Source: an uncultured Actinomycetes bacterium (GTDB taxonomy: Bacteria; Actinomycetota; Actinomycetes; S36-B12; UBA10799). From it: a DNA stretch of 64,000 nt. Each line of letters opens with the position of its first letter. Position 1 is the stretch's first letter. Where the stretch lies: the NCBI GenBank assembly GCA_946803585.1, contig CAMPEQ010000008.1:62001-126000 (forward strand), written 5' to 3'. Positions 17,566-26,500 of this stretch are shown here, one piece after another. Position numbers and translations under genes: made by a program. The notes beneath the pieces were generated by a model that worked only from the letters and a program-made list of their open reading frames with translations, was not told the DNA's origin and did not search any database.

Positions 17566-18459
17566 ATGGCTACCAAGACCCTGCAACCAGCATCCGCACT
17601 CGCGGTGCTTCCCCGCAGCGTCATTTTGGTCCTCGTCTTGCTCGTCTCGCTCGGAGTCGCCCTCGGTACGAATCTGGCAGCCGCCGCAAGTGCCGAGGCC
17701 AGCACAACTACCTCAGCCGCAAGTGCTTTCGTCAAGAAAGACCTTAAGAAGACCAAAGCCACGAAGAAGGCAGCTAAGAAAGCCGCTAAGAAGGCTGCAA
17801 AGAAAGCCGCAAAGAAGGCGGCCAAGCGGAACGTAGGTGCGAGTTCAGTTGGGACCACCTCATACGCTGATGGCGACACCGTCGGTGACTGGAGAGTGGT
17901 CTTTGCTGGCTACGGATCGGTCGATGCGTACGCAGGAAACTCAAAGCGCCTCGGGCTAGCGCCTCAGGCTGTGTCGAACTCAGGCGCAACGAGTGCATCC
18001 CTGGCCGTGTCCAATGAGTCGTTTTCGCAGAACAAGCTGAAGGTCAACTCCACGATGGTCACGACTCAGCAACTGCGCACCAACAATGCACCGAACCCGT
18101 GGGAAGTCGCTTGGCTGGTGTGGGACTACCAAGACAATGAGCACTTCTACTACGCCGTAGCCAAGCCAAACGGCTGGGAGCTCGGAAAACGCGACCCGGC
18201 CTACCCAGGCGGACAACGGTTCCTGGCTACCGGTTCCTCCCCTGCGGTACAGGTTGGCGACACGGCCAAGCTGAACGTGGTTCGCAAGGATCGCGGCAGC
18301 AAGTCGTTCATCAAACTGCGGATCAACGGCACCACAGTGACCAAGTACACCGACTCCGAGCGCCCCTACTCCTCAGGAAGTGTGGGTGCCTACACGGAGG
18401 ACGCCGCAGTCGAGTTCACCAAGACTGCGGTCAACGGATCGGTGCTCCGTACTAACTAG
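17566..18459 (+). CDS. Secreted protein with Lys/Ala repeat linker, paralogue 1 of tandem pair
   Basis: 297 residues. A long signal sequence (SVILVLVLLVSLGVALG, then LAAAAS) is followed by a linker with five KKAA-type units (about residues 65-88) and then a compact domain of about 200 residues. That domain contains DGDTVGDWRVVFAGYGSV, a very conserved WDYQDNEHFYYAVAKPNGWE, and ends SGSVGAYTEDAAVEF. The core looks like an all-beta jelly-roll or laminarinase-like ligand-binding fold of the kind seen in LamG or DUF1080 proteins; this is inference from pattern only. Compared with the next gene, it has exactly 42 extra residues, corresponding to the linker. Confidence 0.75.
   Translation: MATKTLQPASALAVLPRSVILVLVLLVSLGVALGTNLAAAASAEASTTTSAASAFVKKDLKKTKATKKAAKKAAKKAAKKAAKKAAKRNVGASSVGTTSYADGDTVGDWRVVFAGYGSVDAYAGNSKRLGLAPQAVSNSGATSASLAVSNESFSQNKLKVNSTMVTTQQLRTNNAPNPWEVAWLVWDYQDNEHFYYAVAKPNGWELGKRDPAYPGGQRFLATGSSPAVQVGDTAKLNVVRKDRGSKSFIKLRINGTTVTKYTDSERPYSSGSVGAYTEDAAVEFTKTAVNGSVLRTN
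17758..17826 (+). repeat. Imperfect 12-base repeats encoding Lys-Lys-Ala-Ala units
   Basis: Repeats of the form AAGAA[AG]GC[N]GC[N] encode K-K-A-A. They vary at third positions. Such AK-rich segments occur in H1-like proteins and wall-spanning linkers; the signal peptide here points to the latter. Confidence 0.8.
18116..18224 (+). repeat. 109-base direct repeat, copy 1 (within paralogue 1)
   Basis: Matches 18995-19103 with four differences, all at synonymous third positions. Sequence either side is much more diverged, including at synonymous sites. Confidence 0.9.
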
Positions 18460-18523
18460 GCAGCGATTCCAAATGCGGGGGATACTACGCAGGGTAGTCA
18501 ATTCTGCGCGATTGGCGGAACTT

Positions 18524-18536
18524 ACTCACCCTGAGT
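18524..18536 (+). promoter_or_regulatory. Conserved inverted repeat upstream of second paralogue
   Basis: ACTCA-CCC-TGAGT, centred 41 bases before the ATG at 18571, matches the site at 17520-17531 in arms, spacer length and distance to the start codon. Confidence 0.5.
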
Positions 18537-18570
18537 GCAATGCAGGGCGGCCCCCGCCGATAACAAGAGC

Positions 18571-19338
18571 ATGCCCACAAAGAAGCTGCACCCCACCAAC
18601 GGTCTTGCGGCGATCCCTCGCGGGCTCACCATCGGCGCTGTTTCCCTCATGGCCTTGATCGTCGCACTCGGCACTCTGCTGGCATCAGCCACAACCGTTC
18701 ACGCAGCTTCACCGGCAGGCCAAGTCGGCATGACAACCCAGCACACAGACGGAGACATCGTTGGTGACTGGAAGGTTGTCTTCGCCGGATACGGCGCTGT
18801 GCAGTCCTACGCCAAGAACTCCAAACGCCTCGCGCTAACCCCACGCGCAGTGTCCGATGCCTCGGCGACGAGCGCTTCGCTCGCAGTTTCCACCGAGAGC
18901 TTCGCCGACAAGCGCGTTCGGATCAATACAAGGCTCGTGACCACCGAGCAGCTACGCCTCAACGATGCACCAAACCCGTGGGAAGTCCCATGGTTGGTGT
19001 GGGACTACCAAGACAACGAGCACTTCTACTACGCCGTAGCCAAGCCAAACGGCTGGGAACTCGGAAAGCGCGACCCGGCCTACCCAGGCGGACAACGCTT
19101 CCTCGCCACCGGATCCGACATCGCCGTTCAGATCGGTGACGCGGCAACCCTCAACGTCGTCCGGGTCGACCTTGGCGACAAGACCCGGATCAAGCTAAAG
19201 ATTGATGGAGCCCTCGTAGCCAACTTCATTGACGACGAGCGACCCTACTCAGAGGGCAGCGTCGGCGCCTACACCGAGGACGCGGCCGTCGAGTTCAAGC
19301 GTACTGCCGTTAACGGATCAGTTCTACTGACCAGCTAA
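18571..19338 (+). CDS. Secreted protein, paralogue 2 of tandem pair
   Basis: 255 residues from the ATG at 18571, which aligns with the start of the preceding gene. A signal peptide (GAVSLMALIVALGTLLASAT, then VHAAS) leads directly into the same 200-residue domain as paralogue 1: DGDIVGDWKVVFAGYGAV, the nearly invariant WDYQDNEHFYYAVAKPNGWE and EGSVGAYTEDAAVEF. The Lys/Ala linker is absent. The pair arose by tandem duplication that included the upstream region. Function unknown; exported, probably carbohydrate- or surface-binding. It converges on the gene at 19342. Confidence 0.75.
   Translation: MPTKKLHPTNGLAAIPRGLTIGAVSLMALIVALGTLLASATTVHAASPAGQVGMTTQHTDGDIVGDWKVVFAGYGAVQSYAKNSKRLALTPRAVSDASATSASLAVSTESFADKRVRINTRLVTTEQLRLNDAPNPWEVPWLVWDYQDNEHFYYAVAKPNGWELGKRDPAYPGGQRFLATGSDIAVQIGDAATLNVVRVDLGDKTRIKLKIDGALVANFIDDERPYSEGSVGAYTEDAAVEFKRTAVNGSVLLTS
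18995..19103 (+). repeat. 109-base direct repeat, copy 2 (within paralogue 2)
   Basis: Partner of 18116-18224, about 96 percent identical over 109 bases by direct comparison. Confidence 0.9.
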
Positions 19339-19341
19339 TCC

Positions 19342-19974
19342 CTAGTCAATGACCTGGAGCTCACCGCTGGCGAGCAGGTCTCGATACTCGGCACATCTCG
19401 TCAAATCAATCGGGCCCTGTTCCGCTGAGGTTGTCAACTGATCAACCTGCGCCTCCGTTGCTGGCGAGAGATCACGCCATTTCCCTTTGAGGCGGATCTG
19501 CCCGTCCTTCAGTTTGAAGGGAATCGTCACCTGCTGCCCCACATCCGCTATTAGCACTCCGGCGTACTCACCGTCGGCGACCTCACCCACAAAGCAGCCA
19601 CCGCCATCATTGCCCGCGGGCCCGTACCGTTCCTCGGCTGTGACCTCGGCGCCGTTGATGTTGATTGCGAAGACCCGCCAGTCTTGTTCGTTGCCAGCAG
19701 AAAAGTAGACGGTCTGGCTAGTGCCCGCAGGTGCGGCGCTCGAACTCGAGGTAGCAGTTGCAGTCGGGAGGATCGAATCGGAATCGCCGGGATCGACTTC
19801 CTCACCCTGGGTCGCAGCGGCCGATTGGCCAACGTCATCCGGTTCAGGTGCATCACCCCAGGGGGTGACAACGTAAACAACAGCGAGCACGACAACGATC
19901 ACAAGCGCGATCGCGACAAATATCCACGTTGAGCGCGAGACCGTCGAATTCGAATCTGAATCTGCGGATGCCAT
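19342..19974 (-). CDS. Membrane-anchored extracytoplasmic protein, function unknown
   Basis: 210 residues: a short cytosolic N-terminus, one transmembrane helix (WIFVAIALVIVVVLAVVYVV), an acidic and Ser/Ala-rich linker to about residue 85, then an external domain with two Cys (GGGCFVGEV and LTRCAEYRD) that could pair. No family is recognised. It diverges from the DUF4012 gene with about 200 bases between them. Confidence 0.6.
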   Translation of the reverse strand: MASADSDSNSTVSRSTWIFVAIALVIVVVLAVVYVVTPWGDAPEPDDVGQSAAATQGEEVDPGDSDSILPTATATSSSSAAPAGTSQTVYFSAGNEQDWRVFAININGAEVTAEERYGPAGNDGGGCFVGEVADGEYAGVLIADVGQQVTIPFKLKDGQIRLKGKWRDLSPATEAQVDQLTTSAEQGPIDLTRCAEYRDLLASGELQVID

Positions 19975-20181
19975 AGCGTCATCGTGTCAGCGAACATGCG
20001 TAGAGGCCACGAGACTCACGAGACAACGCACCAGAATGTCGCCGGCATTGCGACGGCGGCTGCAACTTGTGCCCTTGCCAACATTCCTACAGGTTTCGTG
20101 GCCAGCTGTGAAACCCTAATCACTCACACCACGTCGAAGTTGGAAGGCCCGTTTGCGGGCAGGAGCTCCGGGGGGAGAGCG

Positions 20182-22101
20182 ATGTACAACGCTGTACGGG
20201 AACGCTACGCCGAACTATCAAATGGCTCCCGCGCTGTGGTTATCTGCACGCTAGCGCTAATCGCACTCTGCCTCATGTTCTGCCTGTGGGCAATGTGGGC
20301 GGTCGGGTCGAGCGCCCTCATGGCCAAGTCTGCGGCCACCCAAGCTTCTGCAGCTGCCACTTCCGGAAACAACCAGGAACTCCAGGATGCTGTCGCCGAT
20401 CTCGATACGGCGGCGAACCGGGTCAACACGGTCGCCTCATCCCCTCCGGTGTGGGCCGTCAGCCAGATTCCCTACATCGGACAGACCGTCAAAGACTTGC
20501 GCCACTTCTCGGCCGCTGGGGTCGATGCCACCGCAATGGCTACCCAAATTGCCCCAGTAGTCCAAGGCAACGTCTACCAAGACCAGCGCATCAACCTCGA
20601 GACTCTCAACGCGGTCCTCGCTGCGCTACCGCAGAGTCAGCAAGACCTGCAGTCGATGGCTGAATCGTTGTCGCAGATTCAAGGTGGTGGGCCAGGAGGG
20701 ACGGCGCTCACGGGTTATCGCAACGACGCAATCGCCGGGCTTGCGACCCTCGATGTCGCGGCCAACATATTGGCGCCGAACCGCCCCGAAGTCATGCAGG
20801 CTCTCGGGTCGCAAGGTCCACGTAACTACCTAATCCCCTTGCTGAACAACGCACAGTTGCGAGCCTCCGGTGGAGCGCCGCTGTCGGCCGCCGTCGTACA
20901 GATTGATGACGGGAAGATCAGCGTCCCCTTCAACGGGTACATCAACGGCAAGGCCTATAAGGGGCATCCAAGCGTGGACTACAAGTCGGCGGAACCGGTC
21001 GCCTGCCAACCATCCCCGGCTGAGTGTGCAGTCGTGCCGCTATGGGGTGCCCCAGGTTCCGGACTGTCCTTCGTGAACTCCAGCGCACACCCTGACTGGC
21101 GTATCGCTGGCGATGACCTACATCGAGCATGGAATGCCTCCCAAGACCTCAAGGTCGACGGCGTCATGGCCCTTGATACCCGTGCTATCGCGTCTCTGCT
21201 CGGCATTGTCGGACCTGTTCAGACTGCCGCCTACGGAGAAGTGACTGAAGAGAACTTCCAGGACCTCGTGCTACAGGGCGCGTACGACGAGTACGCCGAC
21301 GATCAGCAGGAACGCCAAGACGTCAACGACGAGATCGGGCAAGCGGTGATTGGGAAGCTCCTATCTGGAGACACCGCCACGATGTTCGCCACCGTCAGTA
21401 AACTTGTTCAGGAAGCTCCGAGTCGAAACGTGCAGGCGTGGTTCGCTAGCCCCGTACTTGAAGAGGCTGCGATGGCGCTCGGGATGGGCGGAGACATTAG
21501 TGGGGCGCAAGGTGACGATGTCATTGGTGTCTACTCCCGTAACCGCAACAGCAGCAAAGTCGATGTCTATTCTGAGCGCGAGTTGGCGATGGATGTTCAG
21601 GTCGCTGCCGATGGCAGCGCCACAGTGCGCCAGGAACTCAACGTCCGCAATGGTGCGACCGAGCATGGCAACTCAGCCGACAAGATCGGCTACCAGGCCA
21701 ACCGTTCAGCGAACGACTGGTTCTTCGTCCTTCCGATTGGCGCCAGTGATGCCAATCTCGAGACACCCGCGGGCTACGACAAAGTGACCGTTCACCCTGA
21801 TGGGTTTGGGCATCAAGTATTGGCGACAACGGGAACGATCGCTGCGGGTGATACCGCGAGCCTTACCGCAAGTTACCGGCTGCCGGCCGGAACGTTCTCA
21901 TCCGACGACGGGGTGGTGTACCGGCTGAACCTGAATCCTCAGCCGCTACAGTCCCCCGTTGCTCTCACTATCGATGTCACGATGCCCGGGACCGACTGCG
22001 TTGCTAGTCCGCAATGGGACCTCGGGTCGAATACTGCGGAATTCTCCGGTGATCTCACCGAGACTGAACAGTTGTGGATCCGTTGCGCAGTTGCTCTCTA
22101 G
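20182..22101 (+). CDS. DUF4012-family membrane-anchored protein
   Basis: The ATG at 20182 follows GGGGGGAGAG and gives 639 residues; an in-frame extension to 19984 is not needed. One transmembrane helix (AVVICTLALIALCLMFCLWAMW) is followed by a coiled, Ala/Gln-rich stretch and the DUF4012 domain, marked by QGPRNYLIPLLNNAQLRASGG and the later DGVMALDTRAIASLLGIVGPV. The C-terminal 170 residues are beta-rich. DUF4012 proteins are found near exopolysaccharide and cell-surface genes in actinobacteria, but the role is not established. No polysaccharide genes are adjacent here. Confidence 0.78.
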   Translation: MYNAVRERYAELSNGSRAVVICTLALIALCLMFCLWAMWAVGSSALMAKSAATQASAAATSGNNQELQDAVADLDTAANRVNTVASSPPVWAVSQIPYIGQTVKDLRHFSAAGVDATAMATQIAPVVQGNVYQDQRINLETLNAVLAALPQSQQDLQSMAESLSQIQGGGPGGTALTGYRNDAIAGLATLDVAANILAPNRPEVMQALGSQGPRNYLIPLLNNAQLRASGGAPLSAAVVQIDDGKISVPFNGYINGKAYKGHPSVDYKSAEPVACQPSPAECAVVPLWGAPGSGLSFVNSSAHPDWRIAGDDLHRAWNASQDLKVDGVMALDTRAIASLLGIVGPVQTAAYGEVTEENFQDLVLQGAYDEYADDQQERQDVNDEIGQAVIGKLLSGDTATMFATVSKLVQEAPSRNVQAWFASPVLEEAAMALGMGGDISGAQGDDVIGVYSRNRNSSKVDVYSERELAMDVQVAADGSATVRQELNVRNGATEHGNSADKIGYQANRSANDWFFVLPIGASDANLETPAGYDKVTVHPDGFGHQVLATTGTIAAGDTASLTASYRLPAGTFSSDDGVVYRLNLNPQPLQSPVALTIDVTMPGTDCVASPQWDLGSNTAEFSGDLTETEQLWIRCAVAL

Positions 22102-22109
22102 CGAGGAGC

Positions 22110-22553
22110 TTACGTACTAGCGAGAGGTTCGTACATCTGCCAGTCCTCAAAATCGAAACCTGGAGATACGAAGCACGCGAGCAGCACCCAATCACCCGAT
22201 AGGACAGCTGCAGACTGCCATTGTGACGGCTCAACGATGACGTGGGGTGAGCACCCGGCTGACGCCCGACCGAGGCGATACTGCTCGATCTCCAATGGCT
22301 CGTCGCCTGTTCCGCCCGTCTTAACGAGTAGCTCGCCACCATCTTGCCAAACCCAGGTTTCTTGGCTGCCAATGATCCGATGCCAGCGGGATTCCTCGTC
22401 AGCGGGCAACAGGTAGTGAATACTGGTGACGAGGTTTCTGCCACCACGTCGGGTCTCGATCGTCTCGGGCGAAGCCCAGAATCGTCTATACCAGCCGCCT
22501 TCGGGATGCGGTTCTAGCGCAAGACTCTCTGCAACATCATTGATCGACAGCAA
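22110..22553 (-). CDS. DUF985 / cupin_5 family protein
   Basis: 147 residues, TTG start with GGAGG just upstream. Typical DUF985 cupin: LEPHPEGGWYRRFW at the start, TSIHYLLP, SRWHRI, then VEPSQWQSAAVLSGDWVLLACFVSPGFDFEDWQM (core about residues 108-140). The family has a double-stranded beta-helix and binds a small molecule; the substrate is undetermined. It converges on the DUF4012 gene with eight bases between stops. Confidence 0.85.
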   Translation of the reverse strand: MLSINDVAESLALEPHPEGGWYRRFWASPETIETRRGGRNLVTSIHYLLPADEESRWHRIIGSQETWVWQDGGELLVKTGGTGDEPLEIEQYRLGRASAGCSPHVIVEPSQWQSAAVLSGDWVLLACFVSPGFDFEDWQMYEPLAST

Positions 22554-22672
22554 GTCTCCGCCTCCCCATCCCTGCGCGCACTAGCGCTACAACCATCTCG
22601 GCTACGTCTGAATCTAACTCAATCGATGTCTGACTGGGTGCAACTGATCGGCCCAACCCGCTCCGACAGCGA

Positions 22673-22678
22673 TAGCTT
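22673..22678 (+). promoter_or_regulatory. -10 box TAGCTT, leaderless start
   Basis: TAGCTT is six bases before the ATG at 22685, with no ribosome-binding site. Confidence 0.4.
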
Positions 22679-22684
22679 GTCGCC

Positions 22685-23545
22685 ATGAAGAATTCCCCGG
22701 CAAGTAAGGAACTGTCGTCGGCATCTTGGGCCATCGTTAAACAGAACCGATCCCTGGTCTTGTTTCCGGTAATCGGTGGAGTTCTCTCATTGGTTCCGAT
22801 CATCATCTTCTGGATTCCTGCCGCGATCCTGCTCGGCTTGGACAACAACATCGCCGGGCTCTTGCTCGCCCTACTCGGCTTACTTGGCAGTGTCTTTGTC
22901 GTCCAACTCGCGCTAGGCGCCCTAGTCGTGGGAGCCGATGAGGCCCTGCATTCACGACCCGTGTCAGTCGGCGCCAGCTTTGGCCGTGCATTACGCCGAT
23001 CTCCAGCGATCTTCGGCTGGTCGGTGATCAACGCAATCATGCAGATCTTCGTCGGATTCCTTCAGGGCGACGACACGGGTACCGGACTGGGGTCGATCGT
23101 GATGGCGATATTCCGCGCCATTCTCGGCACAGTCGTTGAGATCGCCTGGCGACTCGTCACCTGGCTGGTCATGCCCTTCATCATGTTCGACGATGCAGGG
23201 GCGGTGTCTGCGGTGAAGGGATCCTTCGGTGTCTTTCGAGAGCACTGGGGCACACAGATCCGTGGCTTTGCCCGAATCACTTTCAGCTGGGTGTTGGTGC
23301 TGACTGTTCCGGGCCTACTGCTCGTGATCGGCGGAATCGTCCTTGCCATAAACGACAACGCCACCCTCGGTCTCCCGCTCATCCTGCTCGGGGTCGTGTT
23401 GATGGTCCTGGGAGCACTGCTGTTCAACACCGTTCGAGGTGTCTTCTCTGTGGTGATGTACCGCTACCTCAAGGACGAGGCGGTCCTCGGTGGCTTCACT
23501 TCCGAGCAACTTGAGGCCGCAGTAATCCGGGGTAACGAGCGCTAA
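22685..23545 (+). CDS. DUF6159-type multipass membrane protein
   Basis: 286 residues with about six transmembrane helices, beginning SSASWAIVKQNRSLVLFPVIGG, a pattern shared by many actinobacterial glycerophosphoryl-diesterase-like or DUF6159 membrane proteins. The middle has DDAGAVSAVKGSFGVFREHWG on a probable cytosolic loop. No catalytic motif is visible. Function unknown. It converges on putA with an 11-base gap. Confidence 0.65.
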   Translation: MKNSPASKELSSASWAIVKQNRSLVLFPVIGGVLSLVPIIIFWIPAAILLGLDNNIAGLLLALLGLLGSVFVVQLALGALVVGADEALHSRPVSVGASFGRALRRSPAIFGWSVINAIMQIFVGFLQGDDTGTGLGSIVMAIFRAILGTVVEIAWRLVTWLVMPFIMFDDAGAVSAVKGSFGVFREHWGTQIRGFARITFSWVLVLTVPGLLLVIGGIVLAINDNATLGLPLILLGVVLMVLGALLFNTVRGVFSVVMYRYLKDEAVLGGFTSEQLEAAVIRGNER

Positions 23546-23556
23546 CGGGCTCGGCC

Positions 23557-26500
23557 CTAGAGAATCTGGGCAGCAAGTGAGTTGGGTGAGCCAAACCGAT
23601 GCGCGGTGACACTTACAGCCTGTTCTTGCAGGAACGGAAGCAGTTCGACGCGACCCGCCTCGGTGACGGGCCCGTCCCAGATCGCTAGGTCGACTCGGCC
23701 GTCGGCCGTCCGCAGAATCTCAGAGCGTGACAATCCGATCGCTCGCACTCTGGTGACCAGCGGATCAGCCACCTTCTGAGCCCACCGCGATTCGGACTCC
23801 TGCCTGGCGTCAGTCCCAACCGCCGCACAAGCTGCCACGAAGCCAGTCGGAAGTTCGCCCTCGCTCGATACCGTCACCCTCGCACCGACCGCGAGAGAAC
23901 CGGCTACTTCACGGGCCGCCTCAGCGAGCGACCCTGCCTTAGCTAGTCGCACCACAACAGGTTCAGCCACCGGGACGTACCGAAACACATTGCGCTCTGC
24001 AGTAAGTCCGGAGACATCGCGGTAGCGACCGAACTCATCGTTGACGGCCAGGGCGTCGCTGCTCATGCTTCGCTCCAACCAGCTGCTCTCGACGCCCGAT
24101 AACAGTGGATCAATCGCAGTAAGAAATCCGCTTACCCGCTGATCAATCGACCGTTCGGCCGTGCTCGATGTCGGTCGGCTCTCCCACTTTCCTAGACCAA
24201 ACAGGTAGTTTGGTCCGCCGGCTTTCGCCCCCGGTCCGACTGCTGACTTCTTCCAGCCGCCGAAAGGTTGACGTCGCACGATCGCGCCGGTAATACCTCT
24301 GTTGACGTAGAGGTTGCCGGCCTGAACCCGCTCAGTCCAAAGGTTGAGTTCGTCGCTATCGAGGGAGTGGATTCCACTCGTGAGTCCGTACTCGACGTCG
24401 TTCACGATGTCGATAGCCTCGGCTAGGTCGCTGGCAACCATGATCCCGAGGATGGGCCCGAAGTACTCGGTGAGGTGGTACGTGGACCCTCTGGCCACGC
24501 CCGTACGAATCCCCGGTGAGAACAACCGGCCGTCGTTGCCAATCTGCCTGGGTTCAACCAGCCAGCGCTCACCTGGATCGAGCGTGCTCAGCCCTTGACG
24601 GAGTTTCCCCGTTGGAGTCTCGACGACCCGGCTCACTTGTGTCGCCGAGTCAAACTCGGAACCAACTCGCAACGATGTCGTCGCGTCAACCAGTTGGTTG
24701 ATAAATCGCTGCGAATGGGCGACCGAACCGACGAGTACCACCAGTGATGCCGCAGAGCATTTTTGACCAGCGTGGCCAAAGGCAGAACTCACAATGTCCT
24801 TAACTGCCAGATCGAAGTCAGCGCTGGGGGTAACGATGATTGCGTTCTTTCCGCTGGTCTCGGCCAACAACTGCAGACCGGGACGAAACGACCTGAAGAG
24901 CTCCGCTGTTTGGAAGGCGCCGGTCAGAATCACTTGATCAACCCGGCTATCGGAAATAAGCTCGCGCCCTAGCTCGTCTTCTCCGAGATCGACGAGCGTC
25001 AGGGCATCTCGCGGCACGCCCGCTTCCCACATCAGCTCAGCCAGCACACCAGCACACCGACGAGCCGCTGGTGCCGGCTTGAGCACCACTGCAGACCCTG
25101 CTGCCAGCGCCGCCAAGGTGGAACCCGCGGGAATCGCCAACGGGAAATTCCACGGCGGGGTGACAAGCGTCAGCGGAATTGGCTGGAACGCTGCTCCATC
25201 GATCGTGTCCAGTTGCTGCGCTTGGTCGGCATAGAAGTAGGCGAAGTCAATCGCTTCTGAGGCCTCCGGATCTGCCTGATCAATTGTCTTTCCGGTCTCG
25301 GAAACCGCGACCTCGATAAGGAGGTCTCGGTTCTTCTCAAGGTTTGCGCCTACTTGGCGTAGCACCGCGGCACGTTGCGCGGTCTCGATCTGCCCCCATT
25401 TCGCACCACCCGCGCGTGCCCGCGAGAGCACATCATCAAGCTCAGATTTCTGCTCTACCCGTGCACCCGTTATTGCTGCAACCCCTGCTGGAGAGTCAGC
25501 TGCCCGCAGCAAGATTGACTCTGCCCACCCTCGGTTCTGCGGCACTGCCGGATCGGTATCGGAGCTATTCGCGAACGATCCTACGGGTGCGCAGATGTTC
25601 CGCGAGTCGCGTTGCGCTACCCGATGGGGACTGGGCACCTCGTCGTCCAGCACACGAAGGGAGGACAGAAAGCGATCTCGTTCTCGATCAAAGAGCGCTC
25701 GGGAATCAATCAACTCGAACGCGGCGGACATGAAGTTCGCGGAGGTCGCTCCCTCCTCGAGCCGACGAATGAGGTAGGCGATCGCCACGTCAAACTGCTC
25801 GGGCGCGACGACCGGGGTATACAACCGCAGGCCCGCGACGGTCTTGCGGACGGCGTCGGCTTGACCTTGCGCCATCCCCAACAACATCTCGTACTCGACG
25901 CCATCAGCCGCTCCTCGCTCATTCGCGAGCAGCCAGGAGTAGGCAATCTCAAAGAGATTGTGACCGGCAATCCCGATACGAACATTCGCAACGCGCTCGG
26001 GAGTGAGTGCGTAGTCCAGAACACGTTTGTAGTTCGTGTCCGTTTCCTCCTTCGAGTTCCAAGTCGCTAGGGGCCAGTCGTGAATGTCAGCTTCGACCTG
26101 CTCCATCGGAAGGTTCGCACCTTTCACGACTCGGACCTTTATGTCGGCGCCCCCGCGGGCTCGCCGTGTTGCTGACCAGTCTTGAAGGCGAATCATCGCT
26201 GCGAGGGCGTCTGGCAGATAGGCCTGCAGGACGATCCCCGCCGAGAGGTCGAGCATTTCTGGCTTATCAAGCAATGTCATGAACACTGCGATAGTGAGGT
26301 CGAGGTCGCGGTACTCCTCCATGTCCAGGTTGATGAACTTTGGCGTTCCGGCAGCTGCGGCGATCTCAAAAAGCGGGGTCAACTGCTCGACGATGTCTGC
26401 GACGGCATCGTCAAACGCCCACGGATTGTGTGGGGCGACCGTCGAGGAGACCTTGATAGAAACGTAGTCGACGTCATCGCGTGCGAGCATCTGCTTGGTC

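Noticed and set aside
17758-17826. KKAA repeats read as a histone H1-like DNA-binding protein
   Set aside because: A signal peptide precedes the repeat and an exported domain follows, so a nucleoid role is unlikely.
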